From Treponema sp. (GTDB lineage: Bacteria > Spirochaetota > Spirochaetia > Treponematales > Breznakiellaceae): a stretch of 33,102 nucleotides of DNA. The notes below the pieces were generated by a model. It was given only the letters and a program-made list of their open reading frames with translations, ran no database searches and was not told the origin of the DNA. The DNA lies in NCBI GenBank assembly GCA_031266075.1, contig JAISBS010000019.1:1-33102 (forward strand), in the 5' to 3' direction. Positions 8,080-15,823 of the stretch are shown one piece after another. Both the position numbers and the translations under genes were made by a program. How positions within the stretch are numbered: the first letter of the stretch is position 1; each line of letters starts with the position of its first letter.

Positions 8080-8763
8080 TTATAACCGGCCAAACAGGTT
8101 CAATTTGCCAAACTTGTGCTGCCTGCCGTTGTTGCGTTTGTTGCCCTCGTCAAGCTGTTTGAGAATAAAAGCCGCAAAGGCCGTTTCGGCCCCCGGTTCG
8201 GATGAAGAAAAACCCATGGTCAGGTAGGGTTCGTTCAGGGCGGCGGCAAGGACGCTTTGGCTAAAGGTCCGGAAAGCGGCCAGCGCCGCGGGCCCCAGCA
8301 GATCCGCCGCATCGTCCCTGCCGCCGCCGGGGCCGGCCTCGGAAAACACCAGCGCCAGGGAGCCTGTCCGCCGGGCCCGGAACACTGCGGCCAGTTCCTT
8401 TACCAGATAAAACCAGCCCTTGATATGGTCGTTCACGAGAATTTCGATTTCTTCGGGGGAAAGTTCCGCCACGGCCCGGCGAACCGAGGGGGGGGCGCAG
8501 ATAAGGATCGCCTCGTTGATGCGCCCCAGCCGGTTCTCCGCCGCAATGACCAGTGTCCGGGCCGAAACCGGGCTGCCGGGGTTCCAGGTTAGGGGAATCC
8601 GGGCTTCGTTGTCCGGGCCGCCCCAGCCGGCGGACTCCGCGGAGCCGGGCAGCCGGTTGGAGATAAGGGCCAGGGCGAAACGCTCTACCCGCTTTGCCGT
8701 TTCCGCTTCCACCGCCGCGCTGAGGGAGGATCTGTTTCCGGCAATCAGGACGCCCCTGGTCAT
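8080..8763 (-). CDS. Degenerate SDR-like protein
   Basis: This 227-residue protein has the outline of a short-chain dehydrogenase: an opening strand RGVLIAGN, a middle strand EAILICAPP, a helix LVNDHIKGWFYLVKEL and a strand SLALVFSE. The cofactor motif TGxxxGxG has become AGNRSSLS. The position of the catalytic YxxxK is occupied by Leu/Gly and Ala (LLGPAALAAF). It is therefore unlikely to be an oxidoreductase and may be a binding or scaffold protein. The C-terminus is basic (KRNNGRQHKFGKLNLFGRL). It lies 12 bases upstream of the cyclase and 26 bases after the ATPase gene, so it is probably co-transcribed. The family call rests on fold pattern only. Confidence 0.65.
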   Translation of the reverse strand: MTRGVLIAGNRSSLSAAVEAETAKRVERFALALISNRLPGSAESAGWGGPDNEARIPLTWNPGSPVSARTLVIAAENRLGRINEAILICAPPSVRRAVAELSPEEIEILVNDHIKGWFYLVKELAAVFRARRTGSLALVFSEAGPGGGRDDAADLLGPAALAAFRTFSQSVLAAALNEPYLTMGFSSSEPGAETAFAAFILKQLDEGNKRNNGRQHKFGKLNLFGRL

Positions 8764-8789
8764 GGCCGCTACGCTCCCCTGGGCATAAG

Positions 8790-9494
8790 TTACCCTTCCA
8801 GGATAAGCAGGGTTCTGGGGTCCAGTTTCAGGGCCATGGATTCGGGGTTGTAGGCGTCCCGGTCTTTGGACACCGAAAGTTCAATATGATCTGGCCGGGG
8901 TTCCAGGACGATCACCACCTCGATCAGATCCATATAGTCCTTGATCAGGATGGGGATGTTCCGCTTGTCAAAGCCGGGGCCTTCGCCCTTGATGGTACAG
9001 CTATACCAGAATTCGATCCCCAGTTCCGCGGCAAAGGCCCGGGTTTTTTCCAGCCGCTCCCGTTCCATCCGGGAAAAATCAAAACCGTCCACGATGATCG
9101 CTTCGGCCCGGAAGCCCCCTTCCACAATCATGGCCCGGAGGCTCTTTAAAATCTGATCCCCCGACATACCGTCCTGGTTAAAATTCATCAGCACCCGGTT
9201 TTTTACCACTTCGTTTTTTACTTCCCGGGTGTTTTCCAGATTTTTTTTGCTGATAAATTCGTCAAAAATATCCTCATACCAGGCCAGCACATAACCGGTA
9301 TGCTGGGTAAAGGAAACATGAATCACCTTCTTGCCCTGCAGCAGTTTGTCCAGTGCAATCTGTACCAGTACCGCGGTTTTTCCCACCCCGCTGGGAGAGG
9401 CGATAACGCCGATCTCCCCGGCCCTGAGGCCCCCATGGATAGACTTTTCAAAAATCCGCACGGGGCTGCGCTGGATAAGTTCCTGTTTAATCAT
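8790..9494 (-). CDS. RecA/KaiC-like P-loop ATPase
   Basis: This 234-residue protein has a P-loop ASPSGVGKT (residues 32-40) and a Walker B-like strand AIIVDGFDF, in the arrangement of KaiC/RadA-type RecA-fold ATPases. The P-loop has Ser where Ala or Gly is usual. A charged region with YEDIFDEFISKKNLEN lies between them. The ATG at 9494 was chosen over the longer frame to 9530, because GGAG lies six bases upstream and the longer frame would run into the 9521-9550 hairpin. No partner domain or substrate is evident. It lies downstream of EF-G and upstream of the SDR-like and cyclase genes. Role unknown. Confidence 0.75.
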   Translation of the reverse strand: MIKQELIQRSPVRIFEKSIHGGLRAGEIGVIASPSGVGKTAVLVQIALDKLLQGKKVIHVSFTQHTGYVLAWYEDIFDEFISKKNLENTREVKNEVVKNRVLMNFNQDGMSGDQILKSLRAMIVEGGFRAEAIIVDGFDFSRMERERLEKTRAFAAELGIEFWYSCTIKGEGPGFDKRNIPILIKDYMDLIEVVIVLEPRPDHIELSVSKDRDAYNPESMALKLDPRTLLILEG

Positions 9495-9520
9495 GATCGA
9501 CTCCAAAAAAAATAAATGGG

Positions 9521-9550
9521 GCTGTTCCAAAGTTTTGGTTTCGGAACAGC
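9521..9550. repeat. Short hairpin of the GCTGTTCC family
   Basis: GCTGTTCC (9521-9528) and GGAACAGC (9543-9550) are perfect inverse arms around a loop of 14 bases. It lies between EF-G and the ATPase gene on their transcript. No flanking duplication was found, so it may be an old or rearranged copy. Confidence 0.6.
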
Positions 9551-9606
9551 TGCTTTTAAATTGAGCGGGCCGGACGGGAACCCCGCAGGTTCACTTACCG
9601 GCCATG

Positions 9607-11712
9607 TCAGCGGCCCTCTTTCCGCCGTTTTTCCTCGTATTCCTTGATCAGGGCCTCGGAAATACTTACCGGGACTTTCCCGTATTTTTCAAACTCCATG
9701 GAGAATTCGGCCTTTCCCTGGGTCAAAGACCGGAGGGTCGTGGAATAGCCGAACATTTCGCTCAAGGGGACTTCCGCCTCCACCCGGGAAAAAGCGCCGT
9801 CCTCGGAAGATGCGGATATTATACCACGGCGCTGGTTAATGGAGGCAAAAATATTCCCCTGATATTCCGTGGGACCCTCCACCGCCACTTTCATGATTGG
9901 TTCGAGGATGCAGGGTTTGGCCTTGTTGTAGGCTTCCCGGAACGCGCCGATGGCCGCCATCTGGAAGGCAATGTCCGAAGAGTCCACCGGGTGGGACTGG
10001 CCGTCGTTGATCAGGCAGCGGATGTTGACAATGGGAAAACCGATGAGGCTGCCTTTTTTGATCGCCTCTTTAAAGCCCTTGTCGCAGCTTGGGATAAAAT
10101 CGGTGGGAATGGCCCCGCCCTTGATATTGTCCACAAATTCGTAATCCCCATCGGGGAAGGATTCCATGTAGCCCGCTACCCGGCCATACTGACCCGATCC
10201 ACCGGTCTGTTTTTTGTGGGTGTAGTTGAATTCCGCCCGCTGGGTAATGGTTTCCCGGTAGGCCACCTGGGGCATCCCGGTATCCACTTCGCACTTGTAC
10301 TCCCGGAGCATCCGCTCGACGTACACTTCCAGGTGCAGTTCCCCCATTCCCTTGATGATGGTCTGGTTGGATTCAGGGTCTACATAGGTCTGGAAGGTGG
10401 GGTCTTCCTTGGTAAAGCGGTTCAGGGCCTTGGCCATCTGATCCGCGGATTTTTTATCTTTGGGGGTAATGGCCAGCGAGATGACCGGATCGGGCACGTA
10501 CATGGAGGTCATGGCGTAGTTCAGGCCGCCGCCGCAGAAGGTGTCCCCGGAGGCGCAGTCGATCCCGAAAAGGGCCACAATATCGCCGGGGGAGCCTTCG
10601 TTAATGTCCTCCATACTGTCCGAATGCATCCGCACCAGCCGTCCCACCTTAAAGCGCTTGCGGGCCCGGGTGTTGATAAGCTCGTCCCCTTTTTTCAGGG
10701 CCCCCTGGTAGATCCGCACATAGGTAAGCTGGCCGTACTGACCGTCTTCCAGTTTGAAGCCCAGGGCCACGGTAGGTTTTTTTTCGTCCGCCGTAAGCTC
10801 CAGCCGCTCCTCGTGGTTGTCCAGATCCAGGGCGTAGTTTTTCACCTCCGTGGGATCGGGGAGATAGTTGGTTACTCCGTCCAGAAGAAGCTGGATGCCC
10901 TTGTTTTTATAGGCCGAACCGACCATCACGGGGACAAACTGTTCCGACAGGGTTCCCTTGCGGATCGCCTGGTGGATCAGGTCGCCGGGAATTTCATCGC
11001 CGTTAAGAAATTTTTCCGCCAGTTCGTCGGAAAAAAGAGACACCGCGTCGATAAGCTCCTCCCGGTATTTTTCCGCGTCCGCTTTCAGGTGGGGAGGAAT
11101 CTCGGCAAAGCGGATCTGCTCCCCCTGGGGGCCGTCAAAATACACCGCCTTCATGGCGATAAGGTCCACTACCCCTTCAAGCTTGTCCTCAAGCCCAATG
11201 GGAAGTTGGATCAGCACCGCGTTGAGCCCCAGTTTTTCCCGGAGCTGGAGCCGCACCTTGAAGGGGTTCGCCCCGGTCCGGTCGCACTTGTTGACAAAGG
11301 CGATCCGGGGTACGTGGTAGCGTTTAAGCTGGCGATCCACGGTGATGGACTGGGACTGAACCCCGCCCACCGCGCAGAGGACCAGAATGGCCCCGTCCAG
11401 CACCCGGAGGGATCGCTCCACCTCGATGGTAAAATCCACGTGTCCGGGGGTATCGATCAGATTGATCGTATAGTCTTTCCATTCAACCTGGGTGGCGGCG
11501 GACTGAATGGTGATGCCCCGCTCCCGCTCCAGTTCCATGTGGTCCATGGTGGCCCCCACTCCGTCCTTGCCCCGAACTTCGTGGATGGCGTGGATTTTGT
11601 TGCTGTAGAACAAAATGCGCTCGGAAAGGGTGGTCTTCCCCGAATCAATATGCGCGCTGATTCCGATGTTCCGCATCCTGCGGACATCTGTCCGGGTAAT
11701 GTCGCTGCCCAT
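9607..11712 (-). CDS. fusA: Elongation factor G, spirochaete/mitochondrial type
   Basis: This 701-residue GTPase drives ribosome translocation. The P-loop AHIDSGKT (20-27), switch region [15 protein letters not shown] and NKCD motifs of the G domain are intact. Domains II-V follow, including GGSGQYGRV and GEL HLEVY-type segments. The sequence [20 protein letters not shown] and [14 protein letters not shown] closely resemble mitochondrial EF-G1, as expected for the spirochaete spdEFG1 class rather than the recycling-specialised spdEFG2. The ATG at 11712 was chosen over the upstream ORF start at 11778. It begins the conserved N-terminus, with AGGAG ten bases before it. It heads a minus-strand gene group. 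A second EF-G paralogue would be expected elsewhere in the genome. Confidence 0.95.
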   Translation of the reverse strand: MGSDITRTDVRRMRNIGISAHIDSGKTTLSERILFYSNKIHAIHEVRGKDGVGATMDHMELERERGITIQSAATQVEWKDYTINLIDTPGHVDFTIEVERSLRVLDGAILVLCAVGGVQSQSITVDRQLKRYHVPRIAFVNKCDRTGANPFKVRLQLREKLGLNAVLIQLPIGLEDKLEGVVDLIAMKAVYFDGPQGEQIRFAEIPPHLKADAEKYREELIDAVSLFSDELAEKFLNGDEIPGDLIHQAIRKGTLSEQFVPVMVGSAYKNKGIQLLLDGVTNYLPDPTEVKNYALDLDNHEERLELTADEKKPTVALGFKLEDGQYGQLTYVRIYQGALKKGDELINTRARKRFKVGRLVRMHSDSMEDINEGSPGDIVALFGIDCASGDTFCGGGLNYAMTSMYVPDPVISLAITPKDKKSADQMAKALNRFTKEDPTFQTYVDPESNQTIIKGMGELHLEVYVERMLREYKCEVDTGMPQVAYRETITQRAEFNYTHKKQTGGSGQYGRVAGYMESFPDGDYEFVDNIKGGAIPTDFIPSCDKGFKEAIKKGSLIGFPIVNIRCLINDGQSHPVDSSDIAFQMAAIGAFREAYNKAKPCILEPIMKVAVEGPTEYQGNIFASINQRRGIISASSEDGAFSRVEAEVPLSEMFGYSTTLRSLTQGKAEFSMEFEKYGKVPVSISEALIKEYEEKRRKEGR

Positions 11713-11782
11713 TTTATTATCACTCCTATATAAAGCGGACGTTTCGCCGCTGCCGTTCAACGAGAGCCATGCCAACAAAAGT

Positions 11783-11814
11783 AGAGTTGTTTAAAAACTT
11801 CAGTTTTTGAACAA
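11783..11814. repeat. 32-bp hairpin repeat, copy 1
   Basis: AGAGTTGTTTAAAAAC...TTTTTGAACAA is identical over all 32 bases to 31119-31150. The arms GTTGTTTAAAAA-like and TTTTTGAACAA surround the loop CTTCAG. The same terminus in inverse orientation occurs at 14786-14799. Confidence 0.75.
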
Positions 11815-11826
11815 GCTCAACCAATA

Positions 11827-11913
11827 GAGGTTGTTCCAAAACCCGGTTGGTTTTGAAACAACCTCGTAAATCTAAGGTTGCTGTTCCAAAAACTGAAGTT
11901 TTGGAACAGCCTC
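11827..11913. mobile_element. 87-bp palindromic MITE-like element, copy B
   Basis: This copy is inverted relative to the one at 5141-5242. It begins GAGGTTGTTCCAAAACCC and ends GTTTTGGAACAGCCTC. Exact 4-bp direct repeats AATA flank it (11823-11826 and 11914-11917). It lacks about 15 bases of the loop found in copy A, which makes its first hairpin tighter. The second hairpin (11880-11910) is perfect. The strong identity to copy A despite a non-coding nature suggests recent spread. Confidence 0.75.
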
Positions 11914-12017
11914 AATATAGTAAGATTTTTAGAAAATTGCAAGGCCGCCCGCGGGCGCACCCGGAAGCCCCGGAAAACCGGTCAGGTTTTGGAACAGCCT
12001 CCATTGGGAACCGCTGG

Positions 12018-12045
12018 AAACTTCAGTTTTCAGAGGTTTTCGTAC
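12018..12045. repeat. 28-bp repeat shared with 20179-20206
   Basis: The sequence AAACTTCAGTTTTCAGAGG followed by TTTTCGTAC is exactly repeated at 20179-20206. There it forms the right side of a perfect hairpin; here the left arm is degraded (CCGCTGG replaces AACCTCTG). This looks like a decayed copy. Confidence 0.65.
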
Positions 12046-12086
12046 CCTCATTTGCTATTTTCCCGGTTTTGCCTGATGATAGAATA

Positions 12087-13043
12087 ATGACGGAAAAAAA
12101 TCCGGGAGCATACCTGGATCGCAAGGCCCGGATTATCAGGATCGCCTCCATCACCGCCCTTTTGGGCAACACCCTGTTGGCGGCTCTCAAAATCCTTATC
12201 GGCCTCCGGGCGGGGAGCATGGCGGTCCTGGGGGACGGCATCGACTCTTCGGTGGACGTGCTGATTTCCCTGATGACCCTGGCGGTATCCGGAATCATCA
12301 GCCGGCCTGCGGACCGGGAACACCCCTGGGGCCATGGCCGGGCGGAAACGGTGGCTACGGCCCTGCTCTCCTGCATCCTCTTTTTCGCCGGGGCCCAGCT
12401 AATCCTCAATTCCGGGGCGGATCTGCTTTCCGGCGCGGCCCGGGAAGTCCCCGCGGCCCCGGCCCTGGTTATCACCGCGGTTTCCATTGCGGGGAAACTG
12501 GCCCTGGCCTGGAGCCAATACCTGTTTGGGAAAAAGGCCGGATCCTCCATGCTCAGGGCCAACGCCAAAAACATGACCGCCGATGTGATCCTTTCCGGCG
12601 GAGTCCTTATCGGCGTGGGGCTTTCCCGGTTCTTCAACATCGGCGCCATTGATTCGGCCTTTGCCGTGCTGGTGGGCCTCTGGGTCATCAAGTCCGCGGT
12701 GGGCATTTTTATCGAGGTGAACATGGAGCTGATGGACGGCAGTTCCGGCCCCGAACCCTACCGCCGGGTATTCGAGGCGGTTCATTCGGTGGCAGGAGCG
12801 GGGAACCCCCACCGGGCCCGGATGCGGCGCATCGCCGGCCTGTGGGACATTGACATTGACATTGAGGTGGCCCCGGATTTAACGGTCAGCGAGGCCCACG
12901 CCATCGCCACCAGGGTGGAGGGGGCGATTAAGGAGCGGGTGGAGGGCGTCTACGACATCATGGTTCATGTGGAACCGGCGGCGCCGGATCAGGGCCACGA
13001 AAAAGAAGGCTACGGCCTGAGCGAAAAGGAATTCCGGGGATAA
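12087..13043 (+). CDS. CDF-family divalent cation exporter
   Basis: This 318-residue protein is a cation-diffusion-facilitator antiporter that exports metal ions in exchange for protons. It has six predicted membrane helices and the signature HPWGHGRAE (79-87). Metal-site residues in helix 2 are Asp53/Asp57 (DGIDSSVD) and in helix 5 Asn162/Asp166 (NMTAD). Zinc exporters usually have His-Asp pairs, so selectivity may be for Mn or Fe. The cytoplasmic C-terminal domain contains DIDIDIEVAP. The ATG at 12087 begins a typical CDF N-terminus. The frame extends upstream to 11847 through repeat sequence, but I regard that as non-coding. No strong ribosome site is visible, which leaves the start slightly uncertain. 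Confidence 0.9.
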   Translation: MTEKNPGAYLDRKARIIRIASITALLGNTLLAALKILIGLRAGSMAVLGDGIDSSVDVLISLMTLAVSGIISRPADREHPWGHGRAETVATALLSCILFFAGAQLILNSGADLLSGAAREVPAAPALVITAVSIAGKLALAWSQYLFGKKAGSSMLRANAKNMTADVILSGGVLIGVGLSRFFNIGAIDSAFAVLVGLWVIKSAVGIFIEVNMELMDGSSGPEPYRRVFEAVHSVAGAGNPHRARMRRIAGLWDIDIDIEVAPDLTVSEAHAIATRVEGAIKERVEGVYDIMVHVEPAAPDQGHEKEGYGLSEKEFRG

Positions 13044-13072
13044 AAAAACGGGTCATGCCTGCGCATGACCCG
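13042..13072 (-). terminator. Intrinsic terminator of the outer-membrane protein gene
   Basis: CGGGTCATGC (13049-13058) and GCATGACCCG (13063-13072) are perfect 10-bp arms around CTGC. On the minus strand the stem is followed directly by TTTTTTTA. It lies 25 bases past the stop of the minus-strand gene at 13097 and immediately behind the CDF stop, so it serves the minus-strand transcript. Confidence 0.85.
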
Positions 13073-13096
13073 CCTGTCAACCTTTGCTAACAGTGT

Positions 13097-14425
13097 CTAG
13101 AACGAAAAGCCGATGACAATGGGGATGGAAAACGCGCCCTGGGCAATTTCATCATCGAGGGTGCCGGATCCATTCGCATGAGCGACGGACTGGAGCTGGT
13201 AGGCCAGGCCGGCCTTGATCCAGCCGTTGGATACGTCTTTCTGCGCCCAGAGGCCGAAGCCCAGTTCAAAGCCGCCCTTGGCGGTCGTTGAAACATCGGT
13301 TATCTCATTCTTGCTCGTACTATCCCCGTGAATGAGGGCGCTCACATCGACGCCCACCTTTAAATTGGCGTCGACCGCTGAAAGCGTGTACTCGGGTACC
13401 AGGAGGATGCCGATCTCGGGGCCAAAGCTGACCGACACAACGTCTGTTTCTTTATATGACTTGCCGAATTCGCCGTCCACGCGGCCGGTGATTTTGAAAT
13501 CGCCGGAGGCAAATTCCGCGCCCAGGGATACGCCGTAGGGCGCCTGGAAGACTATTTTGTTGCTGGATACTGGATCCCAGTCGGCAACCGCAAAGGGAAC
13601 CTTGCCGCCCAGGTCTATGATCAGGCCCTCGACGCCGGTGTAAGCAAAGGCCAGTTCGGCGCGGCTAAAAAGGGCTTCCGGGTCGGTGGGTGATGCCGTG
13701 GTGATGCTCGTTGCCTTCCCCACATACTGGGCCCGGACCAGGCCGACGCCCTCGATGGTGTAACCCACCGCGCCCTGTAAAAACTGATATATGGTGTCGG
13801 CATCGACCTGAGCTGTAAAATAGTCGACGAGGTTTACGCCGTCGGCGCCCGCCAGGATGCCGATGAACAGGCCCTCAACGGGAACGCTGCTGATGAGCGC
13901 GCCGTTGCGTCCCCCCAGACGGGTGAAAATGCTGTCCGCGTTGCCGCTGGGCTTGGTAAACGCGTACCAGTTGGAATCGCCGATTTTCCCCCGGAGGAGG
14001 TCTTCGTTAAAGCTCCCCAGGGTGAGTTTCAGCACATCGCTGCCAAAGGGTTTTATCCACCCATGGGCGTTGGTGTCAACTCCCCAATACCCCGGAAGGG
14101 TTTCCGGAAGACCGACCGCTATAGTACTGAAATCGAAGACCCCGCCGTATACCCGGAAGTCCGCCGCAAAGCCCAGGGTGCCCTCGGGGTTTTCCCCCGC
14201 CAGGTTCAACTGGACAAAGTTCGGGCCGCCGCTGTCGCTGTGCCCAAAATGGGTGTACTGGCCGCTTGGCGCCTGGTTGGCGCCTTCCGAAACTTCCTGG
14301 GTTGCGATCAGGGGAACCAGGGCGGCTTCGCCCTCTACGCCGATGCTTATGCCGTCAGCAAGCTGAGCAAAAGCCGCTGCAGACAAGAGAACAAGTGAAA
14401 TAGAAAGAGCGGTAAACTTTTTCAT
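13097..14425 (-). CDS. Outer-membrane beta-barrel protein, probably abundant
   Basis: This 442-residue protein starts MKKFTALSISLVLLSAAAFAQ, a clean signal peptide. The mature chain consists of alternating strands with many Gly/aromatic positions and ends ...SIPIVIGFSF, the terminal-Phe barrel signal. GGAGGAAAT sits just before the ATG at 14425; the longer frame to 14455 was rejected. Own promoter (extended -10), 5' hairpin, strong ribosome site and strong terminator indicate a single-gene, highly expressed unit. Acidic residues are spread throughout. It resembles major outer-membrane barrels of treponemes in size and design, but I cannot place it in a named family, and porin activity is only inferred. 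Confidence 0.8.
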   Translation of the reverse strand: MKKFTALSISLVLLSAAAFAQLADGISIGVEGEAALVPLIATQEVSEGANQAPSGQYTHFGHSDSGGPNFVQLNLAGENPEGTLGFAADFRVYGGVFDFSTIAVGLPETLPGYWGVDTNAHGWIKPFGSDVLKLTLGSFNEDLLRGKIGDSNWYAFTKPSGNADSIFTRLGGRNGALISSVPVEGLFIGILAGADGVNLVDYFTAQVDADTIYQFLQGAVGYTIEGVGLVRAQYVGKATSITTASPTDPEALFSRAELAFAYTGVEGLIIDLGGKVPFAVADWDPVSSNKIVFQAPYGVSLGAEFASGDFKITGRVDGEFGKSYKETDVVSVSFGPEIGILLVPEYTLSAVDANLKVGVDVSALIHGDSTSKNEITDVSTTAKGGFELGFGLWAQKDVSNGWIKAGLAYQLQSVAHANGSGTLDDEIAQGAFSIPIVIGFSF

Positions 14426-14445
14426 ATTTCCTCCTTGATTTTTAT

Positions 14446-14477
14446 GAGGGGACAACCAACGGTTGCTTTTGCCCCTC
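14446..14477 (-). promoter_or_regulatory. 5'-terminal leader hairpin of the outer-membrane protein mRNA
   Basis: GAGGGG/CCCCTC outer arms (14446-14451, 14472-14477) and CAACC/GGTTG inner arms (14453-14457, 14461-14465) form a stem that would start at about the first transcribed base. Such hairpins can protect mRNA from 5' decay. A second copy of the ribosome-site sequence CCTCCTTGATT sits on each side of the hairpin. Confidence 0.5.
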
Positions 14478-14484
14478 CTTGATT

Positions 14485-14493
14485 ACTATATCA
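14485..14493 (-). promoter_or_regulatory. Extended -10 promoter for the outer-membrane protein
   Basis: On the minus strand TGATATAGT is an extended -10 element (TGn plus TATAGT). No good -35 is seen 17 bases upstream, as is common with this promoter type. Transcription would begin near 14478. Confidence 0.45.
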
Positions 14494-14708
14494 CAATGCT
14501 TTTTCCAAAATCCGGCTGATTCCGGGAAAAACCGCCGAAAAAGCGGTCTAAAGTCCGTTTTTTTATCAAAATTCCGGGCCCCTTTCAAAAAATTGACGTT
14601 TTAGGGGAACTCTCATGGGTAATGTAATAAAATACGCCTTCGTGTGTCAATAATATTCCCGAAATTTAAAATATTCCCCAGTCAATGGACTTGTTCAATA
14701 ACCCGGTT

Positions 14709-14765
14709 GGTTATCGGCTAACCAAAGGTTAGCTTGCAAGTCTCGCAAGAAACCCTGCGGGTTTC
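14709..14765. repeat. Tandem array of short stem-loops
   Basis: GGTTA/TAACC (14709-14723) overlaps GCTAACC-AAA-GGTTAGC (14717-14733), so only one of the two can form at a time. These are followed by CTTGC/GCAAG (14733-14749) and GAAACCC-TGC-GGGTTTC (14749-14765). Neighbouring stems share one or more bases. Confidence 0.6.
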
Positions 14766-14804
14766 AATGCTCCGCATTTTTGCTGTTTTTAAACAACTCT
14801 AATT

Positions 14805-14841
14805 AAGGCTGTTCCGAAACTGCGGTTTTTGAAACAAGTTC
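14805..14841. mobile_element. 37-bp hairpin element, short form
   Basis: The element starts AAGGCTGTTCCGAAAC and ends GTTTTTGAAACAAGTTC. It is flanked by AATT at 14801-14804 and 14842-14845. It has only one hairpin, and its terminus resembles those of the 102- and 87-bp elements, suggesting a deletion derivative or a minimal form. Confidence 0.55.
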
Positions 14842-14879
14842 AATTGACGCAGGCTAAAAAGCCTCTTATAGTGAAAACA

Positions 14880-15821
14880 ATGGGCGTTTTAACGAGTCAA
14901 AAAATTACCGTCTACTACGAGCGTTTTAAAGAAATCGATGTTACGTTTACCAAGGGAATTATCCAGGCCACGGGACTGTTCACCCAGCAGGTGTATTTGA
15001 AATGTGTGAGCGATTTTTGGCCCTGTGTTATTTACTCCTCCTCCTTTCAGGGGGCGAAAATCGTGGCCAATGTGCGATCCGGTCTGGCGGCAAAGCTCCA
15101 GCAGGCCAATAACTACGCCAGCCTGCGGTACTGCTTCAAAAACGCGGATACCGGGAACCCGGTAACGTTCTTTGTGGCCGCCCGGGTGATGGGCTTTGCC
15201 CCCTACGGGGGCTCCCAGGATGTGGCGATGTTTACCCTCCAGTTTACCCAGCGGCCTCCGGACGTTTTGATCGAAATTATGGGGCGGCTGCTGGACGCCA
15301 ATGTGAATTCGGCCAAGCGGCGGGAGGAACGGATCCTTATTACCGTCGAATCCCAGCGGAAAATGAACTTGCTGGCCAAGGAAAGCGCGGTGTTTATCCA
15401 GGGGGTACCCCGGCGCTGTATTCTGCGGGATATTTCCTTTTCCGGGGCCAAGATGATTATGGTGGGGGTTCCCAAATTTCTGGTGGACAAAGAAGCGGCC
15501 CTGCGGGTTGATTTTGACGATCCCCGGGAAAGTTTCCTCCTGAAAGGAAAATTTGTCCGGTCGGAGGATGTGGAGGGCCGGAAGGATCTGACCGCCCTGG
15601 CCATCCTGTTTGACGAATCCCTGGTCTCCATGGGCTACAAGATGCGGATCAACGATTACCTCGGTTCCCTCCGGTCCGCCGCTCCCGCGTCCGCCGGGGC
15701 TGAAGCCGCGCCCGGAGCCGGGGCCGCCCCAACGGATGCGGCGGTTTCGGAAGCTGCTACTACGGCTCCGGCTGCCCCGGCGGGAGCGGGAACGAGAGCG
15801 GCTCCGGCAGGGAAGGCCTGA
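14880..15821 (+). CDS. PilZ-domain protein, likely c-di-GMP receptor
   Basis: This 313-residue protein has an N-terminal domain of the PilZN3 type (residues ~1-140, containing YLKCVSDFWPCVIYSSSFQG). A PilZ domain follows with both c-di-GMP-binding motifs: R147-x3-R151 (RREER) and D184-x-S-x2-G189 (DISFSG). The tail after ~265 is an Ala/Pro-rich low-complexity linker. The ATG at 14880 was chosen because MGVLTSQKI begins the conserved part. A GTG at 14871 and a TTG at 14829, inside the repeat element, are also in frame, and no clear ribosome site decides between them. The TPR gene follows after two bases. Spirochaete PilZ proteins affect motility, which is a family expectation rather than evidence here. 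Confidence 0.85.
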   Translation: MGVLTSQKITVYYERFKEIDVTFTKGIIQATGLFTQQVYLKCVSDFWPCVIYSSSFQGAKIVANVRSGLAAKLQQANNYASLRYCFKNADTGNPVTFFVAARVMGFAPYGGSQDVAMFTLQFTQRPPDVLIEIMGRLLDANVNSAKRREERILITVESQRKMNLLAKESAVFIQGVPRRCILRDISFSGAKMIMVGVPKFLVDKEAALRVDFDDPRESFLLKGKFVRSEDVEGRKDLTALAILFDESLVSMGYKMRINDYLGSLRSAAPASAGAEAAPGAGAAPTDAAVSEAATTAPAAPAGAGTRAAPAGKA

Positions 15822-15823
15822 TT

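Larger units (their letters stand above)
11713..12086. other. Divergent intergenic region filled with palindromic repeats
   Basis: This 374-bp gap separates the divergent EF-G and CDF genes. It holds a 32-bp hairpin repeat (11783-11814), the 87-bp mobile-like element (11827-11913), and degenerate hairpins at 11980-12050 including a 28-bp repeat. An open frame crosses them in phase with the CDF gene, but it encodes repeat-derived sequence and lacks a ribosome site. The promoters must lie here but are not clear. Confidence 0.6.
14494..14879. other. Divergent intergenic region with stacked stem-loops
   Basis: The space between the outer-membrane gene and the PilZ gene contains four perfect or near-perfect small stem-loops (14709-14765). 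It also contains an inverse GAGTTGTTTAAAAA terminus (14786-14799) and a short mobile-like hairpin (14805-14841). No gene is visible. The start of the PilZ gene lies just after the last element. Confidence 0.6.

Noticed and set aside
9604-11733. 709-residue plus-strand frame
   Set aside because: It is the antisense shadow of EF-G, with no family features.
11847-12086. 80-residue N-terminal extension of the CDF transporter
   Set aside because: It is in frame but consists of repeat-derived sequence; the conserved CDF start is at 12087.
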